NCBI GenBank assembly: GCA_024628785.1
Contig: CP102405.1
Span: 1,860,001-1,924,000, forward strand
Reading direction: 5' to 3'
From: Fusobacteria bacterium ZRK30
GTDB lineage: Bacteria > Fusobacteriota > Fusobacteriia > Fusobacteriales > Fusobacteriaceae
DNA length: 64,000 bases
Positions 43,393 through 53,500 of the stretch are shown here, piece after piece (positions within the stretch are counted from its first letter, which is position 1; every line of letters starts with the position of its first letter). Both the position numbers and the translations under genes were made by a program. The notes under the pieces were generated by a model that was not told the origin of the DNA, made no database searches, and was given only the letters and a program-made list of their open reading frames with translations.

Positions 43393-43896
43393 TTATACTA
43401 ATTCTTTAGCTATATCTATTGCTTTGTCATAGTTAGGATGATTTGTAATTTCTTGTACATATTCTACATGTTTTACAATCCCATCCCTGTCTATAACCAC
43501 GATACCTCTGGATAAAAGTCTTAACTCCTCCAAAACAAATCCATATTTCATTCCAAAATCTAACTCTTTATGATCTGAAAGGGTTATTGCCGAATCTACA
43601 CCTTTATTTGCACAAAATTTCCCTAAAGCAAATGGCAGATCTGCCGAAATAGTAATTACATTAATATTTCCATGCTCATAAGCTTCTGTATTAAATCTGA
43701 TTGTCTGCAATTCGCATACCGGTGTATCTACTGACGGCATAACTGAAATTACAACTACTTTTCCCTTTAATTCTTCCAAACTAAATGGGGATAAATCTGT
43801 TTTTAAAGCCGTAAAATTTGGTGCTTTTTTCCCTACTTTGATCTCATTACCTATTAATGTTAATGGATTTCCTCCAAATGTAATATTGTTACTCAA
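43393..43896 (-). CDS. tpx: Thiol peroxidase, TTG start
   Basis: 167 residues from a TTG at 43896, chosen because GGAGGTG lies 6 nt ahead and the protein then aligns with the known N-terminus of Tpx (MSNNITFGGNP). The peroxidatic Cys61 is in SVDTPVCELQ and the resolving Cys95 in KFCANKG, the same numbers as in E. coli Tpx. It reduces peroxides with thioredoxin in the cytoplasm. An ATG reading at 43911 would put the ribosome site inside the gene. Confidence 0.93.
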   Translation of the reverse strand: MSNNITFGGNPLTLIGNEIKVGKKAPNFTALKTDLSPFSLEELKGKVVVISVMPSVDTPVCELQTIRFNTEAYEHGNINVITISADLPFALGKFCANKGVDSAITLSDHKELDFGMKYGFVLEELRLLSRGIVVIDRDGIVKHVEYVQEITNHPNYDKAIDIAKELV

Positions 43897-43989
43897 TCTA
43901 AACACCTCCATATTGATATACTAAACTTTACGACAGTTTCAGGGAAAAGTCAATACTTTGGAGTTATTTTATTTTTATACTGATTATAA

Positions 43990-44712
43990 TTAACTATATA
44001 TTTCAACTTCTTCCAAATCAGGATTAAATTTATGTCCTGCCGAGATCAATCTGTTTATTTCTAATTTAGGCAAAAGGTTCCTGTATTCACTGTCGTGCAT
44101 TATAAAAAATACTTCTTTTTTTATGTATTTTTTTACAGTATCTTTAAATATCTCCCTTATTTTTTCATCTTCACATTCTACTTGGATGTTATCTAAATTT
44201 ATATCTATCTTTTTTACTATTTCAAATTCATTCATAAGAGGTTCAAATATCTCCATAAATTCATGAATGATTTGGTTAGTTTCCAAGTTATCAGCCAAAT
44301 AACCGCTTGCCCATCTCGGGAAAAGGGAAAGTTCCACAGCTTTTAACTTTATATCTGAAACCACCTTTAATTTTGAAACTTCATGAAAAATAAGTAGTTC
44401 ATAGATATAGGAATGATTTGAACTGAGTAGAAGTTCCATATCTTCATCTATATCTATCTTTTCTCCATCTAAAAATCCATCGAGATCCAAACTAGTTATA
44501 TATTTTTTTTCAGTGTCTACCTTATATTCAAAATCTCCATCTTCACTTTCTATTGTAAGTTCTCCGGACCAATTGATTTTATCTTTTTTTTCATCTAAAC
44601 GAGTCCATTCGTTAAATGATCCCTCTACTAATCTTGCAAATTCTATCTCATTAAATTTTTCTAGATCACCTTTTTTTATATCTATATCTATTTTTTTTAA
44701 TTTTATCTCCAT
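43990..44712 (-). CDS. Acidic cytoplasmic protein, unknown
   Basis: 240 residues, rich in Glu, Asp, Lys and Ile, with alternating strands and helices and no membrane segment or signal. No motif I recognise. It lies 26 bp after the PanF-type symporter and may belong to that operon. GGAGGCAGG precedes the ATG, so it is probably a true gene. Confidence 0.65.
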   Translation of the reverse strand: MEIKLKKIDIDIKKGDLEKFNEIEFARLVEGSFNEWTRLDEKKDKINWSGELTIESEDGDFEYKVDTEKKYITSLDLDGFLDGEKIDIDEDMELLLSSNHSYIYELLIFHEVSKLKVVSDIKLKAVELSLFPRWASGYLADNLETNQIIHEFMEIFEPLMNEFEIVKKIDINLDNIQVECEDEKIREIFKDTVKKYIKKEVFFIMHDSEYRNLLPKLEINRLISAGHKFNPDLEEVEIYS

Positions 44713-44738
44713 TCCTGCCTCCTAAATTTAAATCTTTT

Positions 44739-46190
44739 TTACTCAAAAAATATTGCTAAATGCTCCTCTGAACCAGGCTTTTTAAGATACGACCCTATTA
44801 CGAACACTATCCCACCTACTACTATTGTAGGTACTATTTGATGCATCCCAAAAAACTTTATTTTTAAAAGGGTCATACCGACATACACCAAAAGGCTTAT
44901 TCCCATACTTAGAAGAGCCCCTGTAGAGTTAGCTCTTTTCCAATATAACCCCAGCAGTATAGGCCACATAAATACTGCTTCCAAGCCTCCTAGAGCAAAT
45001 AAATTTAGCCAAACTATAAATTCAGGGGGGTGAAAAGCCAGTGTAAATACCATAACACCCATAATTAAAGTTGTCCATAGGGAGATCCTGCTCAATTTCT
45101 TTTCATCTCTATCCACAGCTATATAATTTATATAGATGTCTTTTACTATGGTTGAACTTGTCTGAATCAAAAGAGAATCCACTGTAGACATAATTGCAGC
45201 TAATGGTCCTCCTATGAAGACTCCTAATAGTACTGGAGATAAATTTCTAATAGCTAAGATTGGAATTACCTTATCTCCCAACTGTTCATTAGGGATAATC
45301 GCTATTCCCATAACTCCAATCAGGTGCATCATTATCATTAAAAATCCGACTACAAAGGTTCCTATAACCATGGCTCTATGGAGTGATCTGCTATCTTTAA
45401 ATCCCATACATCTTATGGTAGTCTGAGGCAGTCCCAAGAGACCTACTCCTACTAATACCCAAAACGACATGATAAAGGGCTTCGTTATAGCTCCTCCACT
45501 ACTTGGAGTGAGCAGATTGGGATCTATCTCATAGATGGTTTTCATGATGTTTCTCATCCCGCCGCCGGCTTCTTTTAAAACCCAAAACAGAATTATACTG
45601 GTTACCAGCATTATAACCCCTTGGATAGCATCAGTTATAGCTACAGTTTTAAATCCGCCAAACACAGTATAAAATATTATTGCAAATCCAAAAATAACTA
45701 AACCTACAGTGTACTCCAGTCCTGTCAAGACTTCAAATAACCTGGCTCCTCCAATAACCTGAACGACCATATAGGCCATAAAAAATAATAGGATAGCCGT
45801 AGAAGACATAATTACTACCCACTTATTTTGGTATCTTGCTCGGAGGAAATCATTTATTGTTATACCGTCAATTTTTCTGGAGATAATAGCTAATTTTTTT
45901 CCTAATATTCCCAAAGTTAAAAAAGCAGTGGGGATCTGAATAGAAGCTAACAGCACCCATCCTAAACCTAGTTTATAGGCTACTCCAGGTCCTCCTAAAA
46001 ATGAACTGGCTCCAGTATAGGTAGCAATAACAGTCATGGCCAGGACAAATCCTCCCATGCTTCTATTTCCGATAAAATATTCGTTGGTGAAATTTTTACT
46101 TTTTTTTCTTCTTGGACTATTATAATATGCTATATATAAAGTTATCCCTAAATATACCAATAGAGGTAATATTAATTTTATTTTTTCCAT
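44739..46190 (-). CDS. panF: Sodium/pantothenate-type symporter, SSS family
   Basis: 483 residues with 12-13 helices. The SSS signature region is seen in VIATYTGASSFLGGPGVAYKLG near residue 55-77, with GGFKTVAITDAIQG near 180 and GGPLAAIMSTVDSLLIQTSS near 325. PanF imports pantothenate (vitamin B5) with sodium. The assignment to pantothenate is supported by the overlapping yhdT gene upstream, its usual partner; other SSS substrates cannot be excluded. Confidence 0.87.
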   Translation of the reverse strand: MEKIKLILPLLVYLGITLYIAYYNSPRRKKSKNFTNEYFIGNRSMGGFVLAMTVIATYTGASSFLGGPGVAYKLGLGWVLLASIQIPTAFLTLGILGKKLAIISRKIDGITINDFLRARYQNKWVVIMSSTAILLFFMAYMVVQVIGGARLFEVLTGLEYTVGLVIFGFAIIFYTVFGGFKTVAITDAIQGVIMLVTSIILFWVLKEAGGGMRNIMKTIYEIDPNLLTPSSGGAITKPFIMSFWVLVGVGLLGLPQTTIRCMGFKDSRSLHRAMVIGTFVVGFLMIMMHLIGVMGIAIIPNEQLGDKVIPILAIRNLSPVLLGVFIGGPLAAIMSTVDSLLIQTSSTIVKDIYINYIAVDRDEKKLSRISLWTTLIMGVMVFTLAFHPPEFIVWLNLFALGGLEAVFMWPILLGLYWKRANSTGALLSMGISLLVYVGMTLLKIKFFGMHQIVPTIVVGGIVFVIGSYLKKPGSEEHLAIFFE

Positions 46191-46459
46191 TCTTCTCTCC
46201 CTGCATTTTTTTCATATGTTTTTAAATCTACTTCTTTAAAGAATAACTTGATAGAAACCCACAATAAAGTTGTTATCATCAAAAACCCTAAGACACAAGA
46301 ATAAAAAAACCATTCTGGTAAACCTAAGATATATTTATAATCTTTTGGATCTACTTCTCCCAATCCATATGCAAAACTATACCACCACACAAAATATATG
46401 AGGTATAGAACCACTGTTATTATCGCTTCTTTCTTTAGTTGTTTATTAATTTTCTTCAT
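46178..46459 (-). CDS. yhdT: YhdT-family small membrane protein (DUF997)
   Basis: 93 residues, two membrane helices (about 14-35 and 52-74), with the family's WWYSFAYGLG and the GLPEWFFYSCV turn. It is known mainly as the small gene preceding panF. It overlaps panF by 13 bp and the marR gene by 14 bp, so the three are one tightly coupled transcript. Confidence 0.87.
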   Translation of the reverse strand: MKKINKQLKKEAIITVVLYLIYFVWWYSFAYGLGEVDPKDYKYILGLPEWFFYSCVLGFLMITTLLWVSIKLFFKEVDLKTYEKNAGREEWKK

Positions 46460-46898
46460 CCACTTTACCCTTTCCTAATTTTTTTAATAATTCAGTTAAA
46501 ATCAATTTTTCTGTGTCTGTCAATACATCGAAGGTATTTTTTAAATTTTCAACATGGGTTCCCAAGATGTAATCCAATAGATTTAAGCCTTTAGAAGTAA
46601 TACTAATTAGTACCTGTCTTTTATCTACCTCAGACCTTTCCTTTTTTATATAACCCTCCTTTAATAGATTATTTACTACCACTGTCATTGTTCCGCCACT
46701 TGAAAATGTCTTTTCAATGATCTCTTTAATATTAAATTTTCCCTTGTGATAGAGTAAATTTAATACTGAAAATTGTGTTTCTGTTAAACCTTCCTCCTTA
46801 ATTTTTGGATATATCCTACTATTTACAGAGGAATTACACCTAGATAAAGTTACCAATAACTTCAAATTTCTCATCTCTTTCTCATCATAATTTTTCAT
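46446..46898 (-). CDS. MarR-family transcriptional regulator
   Basis: 150 residues, full length. Winged helix with NIKEIIEKTFSSGGTMTVVVNNLLKEGYIKKERSEVDKR (seen in pieces across residues 56-95) and the RQVLISITSKGL wing. It is the first gene of the yhdT-panF transcript and probably regulates it. Unlike the MarR gene near 24 kb it has no stop codon inside. Confidence 0.9.
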   Translation of the reverse strand: MKNYDEKEMRNLKLLVTLSRCNSSVNSRIYPKIKEEGLTETQFSVLNLLYHKGKFNIKEIIEKTFSSGGTMTVVVNNLLKEGYIKKERSEVDKRQVLISITSKGLNLLDYILGTHVENLKNTFDVLTDTEKLILTELLKKLGKGKVDEEN

Positions 46899-46944
46899 AG
46901 GAAAATTATACTACTAATTAGTATAAAACGCAATGTTTTCAGAC

Positions 46945-46970
46945 AAAAAGGCACCCATACAGGTGCCTTT
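46945..46970 (-). terminator. Terminator of the trkH-lpxD block
   Basis: AAAGGCACC-TGTAT-GGTGCCTTTTT in minus sense; it lies 30 nt past the lpxD stop and marks the end of the long operon. Confidence 0.85.
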
Positions 46971-46999
46971 CATGAATATTTTTTCATTATTTTGATTTT

Positions 47000-47989
47000 T
47001 TACTTTTTCTCTAATTTTTTTACCTTTTTCACCAATTCTGGTAATTTTTTTAAACTGGCTTTTATCTTTAGATGCTCTTTAACACTTACCGGTGGATTTC
47101 CAGAAAGAATTTGATTAGAAGCTATATTCCCTGATACTCCTGATTGAGCTCCTAAAACCACATTATCTCCTATCTTAATATGTCCTGCTACTCCTACCTG
47201 TCCTGCCAAAGTACAGTTGTCTCCAACCTCAGTACTTCCTGCTATTCCCACTTGAGAGATAATAAAACAATTTTTACCAATTATTCCATTATGTCCCAAC
47301 TGTACCAGGTTATCAATTTTAGTATATTCTTTTATAATTGTATCTCCAATAGCTCCTCTGTCTATGGTAGTATTGGCACCAATTTCAACATCATTTTCTA
47401 AAACTACCCTTCCTATTTGTTCTATCTTTATATTGTTTCCATCTACCTTGGTATATCCAAATCCATCAGACCCTATCACAGCACCGGGTTGTAAGATACA
47501 GTTTTTTCCTAAGCTGCAAAATTCCCTAACCACTGCATTGGGATAGATAACAGATCCTTCTCCTATCACTACATCCTGACCTATATAAGCATTCGGGTGT
47601 ATTGTTACGTCGTCACCAATCTTTGCTCCATGACCTATATAGACATTAGGGGCTATTCTTACCCTCTCTCCTATTACTGCACTGTCCTCTATCGCTTTTA
47701 TAGGAAACATCACTTCTTTTTTAAAGAACTTTAACAATATAGGCATCAATTCTCTGGGATTTTTTTCAACTACTATATATGTTTTATTAGGCAGATATTC
47801 CTCTAATTCAGGGACTACCAATACTGTTGCATCAGTTTCACCTAATTTCGTTAAAAATTTATCCTCTGCTGCAAATGTCACCTCACCCTTCTTGGCTTGA
47901 AAAAAGGGAGCAAGTCCAGTAATTTCCTGGACTTTATCCCCCTTAATTTCTCCACCAAGAAGAGCCGATAATTTTTCTAAATTATACAT
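47000..47989 (-). CDS. lpxD: UDP-3-O-acyl-glucosamine N-acyltransferase
   Basis: 329 residues. Lipid A pathway, third step: adds the amide-linked hydroxyacyl chain. N-terminal uridine-binding domain, then a left-handed beta-helix of hexapeptide repeats ([21 protein letters not shown] and on), with the active-site His in [12 protein letters not shown] and a C-terminal helical lysine-rich tail. It confirms an LPS-making outer membrane. It is 18 bp after ompH in the bam block. Confidence 0.94.
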   Translation of the reverse strand: MYNLEKLSALLGGEIKGDKVQEITGLAPFFQAKKGEVTFAAEDKFLTKLGETDATVLVVPELEEYLPNKTYIVVEKNPRELMPILLKFFKKEVMFPIKAIEDSAVIGERVRIAPNVYIGHGAKIGDDVTIHPNAYIGQDVVIGEGSVIYPNAVVREFCSLGKNCILQPGAVIGSDGFGYTKVDGNNIKIEQIGRVVLENDVEIGANTTIDRGAIGDTIIKEYTKIDNLVQLGHNGIIGKNCFIISQVGIAGSTEVGDNCTLAGQVGVAGHIKIGDNVVLGAQSGVSGNIASNQILSGNPPVSVKEHLKIKASLKKLPELVKKVKKLEKK

Positions 47990-48007
47990 AAACTCCTCCT
48001 AATATCA

Positions 48008-48496
48008 TTATAATTTTATTTTTTTTGAACTTTCTAAGACTTTTAATACATCTGCAGTTATATCTTTCCCACCGTATAATACAGCTCCCTCTTCAATAAC
48101 CATCTCATATTTATTTTTTCTCGCTACTTGTTGAACTGCTGATTTTATCTCAGTTTGTATTGATCCCATCTCTTCATACTCTAATCTTCCTAATTTTTGT
48201 TGTAATGCTTGACGTTCTTTTCCAAATTCCATCTGTTGTTTTTGGAATTTATCTTTTTCCGCAACTGTTACTTTATCACCTTTAGCATTTAATTCTTTAG
48301 CTATCTTTTCTAAATTTTTAGCTTTAACTGCTAACTGTCCCTCTAATTTTGTTTTTTCAGTTTCTAATTTTGTTTTAGCAACCTGTGTCTTTGAATAACC
48401 TTGAAACACTTTTTGTGTATTTACAGTAGCTATCTTAGCTGCAAAGATCGATACCGACATACTTATTGCCATTGCCAACGTTAACATTTTTTTCAT
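48008..48496 (-). CDS. OmpH/Skp-family periplasmic chaperone
   Basis: 162 residues from the ATG at 48496 (GGAGTG ahead). Signal peptide KKMLTLAMAISMSVSIFA, then KIATVNTQKVFQGYSKTQ and a long coiled coil (about 50-120) typical of Skp tentacles. It holds unfolded outer-membrane proteins before BamA inserts them. Located between bamA and lpxD, as in many Gram-negative genomes. Confidence 0.92.
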   Translation of the reverse strand: MKKMLTLAMAISMSVSIFAAKIATVNTQKVFQGYSKTQVAKTKLETEKTKLEGQLAVKAKNLEKIAKELNAKGDKVTVAEKDKFQKQQMEFGKERQALQQKLGRLEYEEMGSIQTEIKSAVQQVARKNKYEMVIEEGAVLYGGKDITADVLKVLESSKKIKL

Positions 48497-48528
48497 TACA
48501 CTCACTCCTATTTATTTTAATATTTTAT

Positions 48529-50595
48529 TTAAAACATCTGTCCCATGTTAAAGAAGAATTGCATCCCATTTTCTTCAGAGTCTCCTACTGGGAATCCAAA
48601 ATCAAGTCTGATAGGTCCAATTGGTGTTTTTATTCTAAGTCCCACACCTGCTGATTGTTTCATATCGTCTGGAACATTCCCTTCAGATCTGTCTACAAAC
48701 TTATCACCACTGTCTCCATGATACCAAGATCTACCGATATCATAGAAGAAAACTAGACCTAAAAATTCATTTATCTGGGTTCTATTCTCGATATTAAAAA
48801 CTAATTGATCCTGTCCTCTCAACCAACCGTACTTATACCCTCTCATAGAGTTAGCTCCACCAGAAGCATATAATTGTTGATATTTCAATGAATCGGTACC
48901 CATTCCTGCAACCATCCTGTAGGCCATGGTATTTCCTTTAAATAATCCCTGATGATATTTTCTAAGTTCTAAGGTAGCCTTAGCAAAAGCTTCATCATCG
49001 CCATTGATTCCTGAATTATCTTCATATGCACTTCCTACCTCAGTTCCAAAATAATGACCCATTTCTACACTAAATTTAGCATAGTTACCAGTTGTAGGAT
49101 CGAGATAGTTATTTCTCGTATCATATATAACTGATGGTGTCACACTGGCATAATTATAAGTTTGTGTCTTTTTCCCATCTTCATTTTCTTCTTCGACTCT
49201 CTCTAGTTTAAGTCCTAATTCAAATCTTAAGTATCTGCTGAGACCTTTACCTATTGAGATTGTACCTCCATGAATAGTACTTGCATAATGATCAAAAGTT
49301 TCACTGTCTTCATCCTCTTGTCGATACAAATTCCATCCCCATGATACAAAATCCGTGTCCTTTATCCAAGAATCTCTAAAAGATAAACTTACACTTGTAT
49401 AATCTTCCGAAGATTTTTCAAAGGTAAATCCAAAATCTTGTCCTCTCCCCTTATAGTTAGTATCTTTTATACTGATACTTCCTACCAGTCCTACTGCTGA
49501 ACCGTAAGATATTGCACCTTGAAGCATCGCTGTTCTGTCTTCATCTATAAGCATTACAACTTTTACACCATCTGGATCTCCAGGAATACTTTTATATTCA
49601 GGCTGGATATTTTTAAAAGCACCACTTCTCATTAGGTTTCTTACTGACTGATCGTAATCTTTTTGATTAAATACCTGTCCTTCTTTTACCTCTAATTCCC
49701 TTTCAATTATAAAATTTTCCGTTTTTAAAAGAGTATCATTGGATTGTCTACGAGCACCTTTTTGCTTAGTTACCATCTTTTTATACTCAACATTACGAAT
49801 AATTCCCTCAGAAAGAGTTATTACTAATTCCATATTGTTATTTATATCTATATTTATTACTTTTGCAAGAGTATACCCATCTTCATGGTATTTCTTAAGA
49901 ATTCTGTCTTTATCATCTCTCAATGTATTTATATTATAGATTTTTCCAGGTTCTGTTTGAATTAACTTAGTCAATTCCTCTGTTGAATATTTTGTATTCC
50001 CCTCGATTTTTACACCGGTTATAACCTGATTTTCTTCTAAGCTATATTGTACCGATATCCCTTCACCATATTTATATACCTCTGGGTTTACGTCTCTAAA
50101 ATGACCGGTATTAATAAGATTTCTTTGTCCTTCTAAAATCTTTGTCTTAGAAAAAAATGAACCTACTTTAATCGGTATCTGCTTCAAAATCTCTTCTCTG
50201 GAGATATGTAAATTTCCAAATATATCTATTGAGCTTATAATTAAAGATTTATCCACCTTTACCCTTTCGGACATAGGCAATATATTTTCTTTCTTTAATA
50301 GATTAGCCGCATCTTTATCCTCTTTAATTTCAATAATAAGTTTTATATTATTATTTTCTAATTTAGGATATATAGTTATATCATCGATATAGGATAAGTT
50401 TTTTATAGTTTGATAGTCTATTACCATGTTGTTCGTAGAGTATTTATCTCCTACTTTAGATTTTAAATTCCCTTTGATAACTTCCATTGGGACTTCCCGA
50501 TTTCCTTTAATATCTATACCAGATATTTCGTAATCCAGGGAAAAACTTACCAATGAAATCAAAAAGGTTAATAAAATTATTAATTGTTTTCTCAT
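48529..50595 (-). CDS. bamA: BamA outer-membrane protein assembly factor
   Basis: 688 residues: signal peptide, then four POTRA domains by my count (about 21-95, 117-187, 189-262, 263-350; E. coli has five), then a 16-strand barrel (351-688) with the family's surface loop 6 motif in MRGYK and ending in the aromatic strand FFFNMGQMF. It inserts beta-barrel proteins into the outer membrane. Overlaps the tamB stop by 4 bp (ATGA), so the two are coupled. Fewer POTRA domains than E. coli is the notable point. Confidence 0.95.
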   Translation of the reverse strand: MRKQLIILLTFLISLVSFSLDYEISGIDIKGNREVPMEVIKGNLKSKVGDKYSTNNMVIDYQTIKNLSYIDDITIYPKLENNNIKLIIEIKEDKDAANLLKKENILPMSERVKVDKSLIISSIDIFGNLHISREEILKQIPIKVGSFFSKTKILEGQRNLINTGHFRDVNPEVYKYGEGISVQYSLEENQVITGVKIEGNTKYSTEELTKLIQTEPGKIYNINTLRDDKDRILKKYHEDGYTLAKVINIDINNNMELVITLSEGIIRNVEYKKMVTKQKGARRQSNDTLLKTENFIIERELEVKEGQVFNQKDYDQSVRNLMRSGAFKNIQPEYKSIPGDPDGVKVVMLIDEDRTAMLQGAISYGSAVGLVGSISIKDTNYKGRGQDFGFTFEKSSEDYTSVSLSFRDSWIKDTDFVSWGWNLYRQEDEDSETFDHYASTIHGGTISIGKGLSRYLRFELGLKLERVEEENEDGKKTQTYNYASVTPSVIYDTRNNYLDPTTGNYAKFSVEMGHYFGTEVGSAYEDNSGINGDDEAFAKATLELRKYHQGLFKGNTMAYRMVAGMGTDSLKYQQLYASGGANSMRGYKYGWLRGQDQLVFNIENRTQINEFLGLVFFYDIGRSWYHGDSGDKFVDRSEGNVPDDMKQSAGVGLRIKTPIGPIRLDFGFPVGDSEENGMQFFFNMGQMF

Positions 50596-53500
50596 TCTTC
50601 TCCTCCAAGTAAAAATATGTTAAGTATTATCTGCTCCAAATTTTTATATTTTTTTCTCCAACTTAAGTCGATATGGTAGTTAATGAGAGTATCTCCTGTT
50701 CTTGCTCTCCCCTCTGGAATTTTACCAACTCCTCCACCCCACGACAAGTTTTTTGTTATTCTATGATCTAAAGCAAAATCATACTCAGTGACATTGTCAT
50801 AATATTTAGATGCTCCCCATCTAGCTTTAGCTTTCCAATACAGTTTATCTTTGTATATTGGATTTTCTGCATCTATCGATGCCCCTAATCCTAAAGTCCC
50901 TGTATCTTTATAAGTTCCACCTTCATATTCATACGCTACTAAATCAGATGAAATTTGAAATTTTTCTATTTTTAATACACTGGCAATTTCTGAAGATATA
51001 GGCGAAAAAAGTTTATCACTTATCTCTCTATCCAATACATCTTTCACAACTACATTAGTGTTTTTTTCATCACTTACATTATGAAAAGTCAATAACGATC
51101 CAATTTCATCCTCATTTAACCCTGAACCTGTACTCATTTGGATCTGTAAATTAGGATATTCACCACTTATATTTATATATACATCTTCATTTGCAATGGT
51201 AGAGTTTGCATTTAACACCACTATCGGATGAAAGCTCACACTTTCCGCTTCAGTTTTAATAAATTTTGCTGTAGCAGTACTCAGATAAAATAAATTGTTG
51301 TTAAGTACAATGGATCCATCATCAATACTGACCATCCCATTATAACTTATCTCTTTATTTTTTAATTTTAAATTCCCATCTATATCTAAATCTCCATATA
51401 TATTTTCAACAATGGATGTATAGGTCAACTTTGAAATCTTTAGTTTAATTGGACTTTCAGTTTTTAAGTTTATATCTATATCAATACTAGGTCCGTCATC
51501 TTCAACTGTTTTAATCTCAAAATCACTACCCAATTCTCTGGATCTCCTAATAACTTCCTTTTCTTTAATCTGAGAAGCTATATTAGAAACCTCTGTATCT
51601 TTAACATCTGGAATCCCTAAAATTTCACCGCTATTGATTATAAAATCACCAGTGACCTTATTTTTAGTAAAAACTGCGTCTGAACTTAACACTAAGTTGA
51701 TCTTATCCTGATAGGAATAATCCACCTTATCTAAAACCAAATTAAGTCTATAATCAAGTTTGGATACCTGACTATCCTGCTTTTCTATTCCCTCAAAAGC
51801 AGGGATTTTTAGATAACCTTCCATTTTAATGTCACCATTATTTATCTTGCCTTTAAAATAATCGATCTTCACAAGTTTTTTATCTAAAACCACCTGGGTA
51901 TTAACCTTATCTATGAAGATCCCATATTTTGGCATTTCAGCTGAAAGATCTTTGACTTTAAATTCCCCATAATTATTTTTAGAATTTATCTCTACATCGA
52001 TAGTAGCGATTCCCTTAATTTTATTTATGTACTCAGAGAAAGAAAATATGTTCAGAAAAGAAAGGTCTATTTCATTGGATTTGATATTTAAACTATAATC
52101 AAAATCTTTAAAATTAATTTCTCCCCGAGAAGTCAGTTTATTATTATGATAACTTAAACTCAATTCTTTTAATCTCAGCTCTTTTAAATCTCCATGGAGA
52201 TCGACCTTTAAGTTTTCAAGTTTATTTCCGTCAATAAGAATAACTTTACTATCTATATTAAGGTCATATTTTAAATCATTAAACGAACCGTCTACACTAA
52301 TATCCGTTTTTAACTTTCCACTTATATCCTGTGTTTCTGAATATTCTTTTAAGTTTTCAACATCTAAAATATCTTTAATTTTAAAAGAAAGTTTATTTTG
52401 GCTTAGATCAATCCACCCTCCTCCATTTAAAAGTTTATCCCCTTTTTCAGAAGAAATAGTAACACTGTTAATATCCATGTGACCACTTTTATCTAATTTC
52501 CCTAAGTTCCCCCCTTTATAAGTAGAGACCATCTTTAGATTCGGCAGCTTCCTCCCCCGGAGATAGACATTATCTGCAAAAGTTTTTAAAACTCCACTAA
52601 TATTATCTGGTGTTCCCCACAGGACAACTTCTCCTGTGAGACGATATTTCAAGTTCACATCTCCATAATATTCTGCCAAATTATTTTCAAGTAAATTTAC
52701 CTTTAATCTAAAGTTTTTCGAGGAAACATTGTAATATCCACCGATATTATTTTCACCGACTTTAAATTCATCAAAGTATATTTTTTGATCATAAAATCGT
52801 ATTCCTCCCTTTAAATATATCTTTGGTAAATTCTCATATTGAACCCAGGCATTGGTCGAATAAAGTTTAATTTTTAAATCTTTTGTTTGACCCTTTAAAC
52901 TTCCATCAACATCTTCCAGATCCATCTTGAACCCATACTTTTCTAGTAATTTTATCTTATTTTCTTTTATTCCCCTTATTTTATAATCAAAATCTAAGGT
53001 TTGATTAATTATATTATAGTCACCTACAATTGTCAAAAGATTATTTCTGAGTTCTGAGACCTTAAAAACATCATTACTATAATTTAATCCTACCTTAAAG
53101 TCTTTAAATTCAACGTTATCGTAGGATACCTCTCCCAAATAACCATCGAAGTCTGCACCGACTTTTCCGTTATTAACCACTCTCAGTCTTCCACGGATAT
53201 CCTTGTAGGAGACACCATATCTACCGCTCTTACTCTCTACATTAGAGATTAAAGAAAATTTTTCTTTTTCTCCTATAAAAGTACCATCAAAATCTATTCC
53301 TGTTTCCAAGTCATCAACAGATATAAAATTTTCAATCTTTAAATTTTTTCCTGTATAATCAAAATTATAGGAGAGATCATCTATATTTAAATAACCATTA
53401 GCAGATAAGTGCAGCTCATTGTAGAATAAATTTATCTTGTTAAAGTAGATCCTGTTGCCATTGTTAGTAAAATTTAAAGCTAAGGACCTCAGTGAATCTT

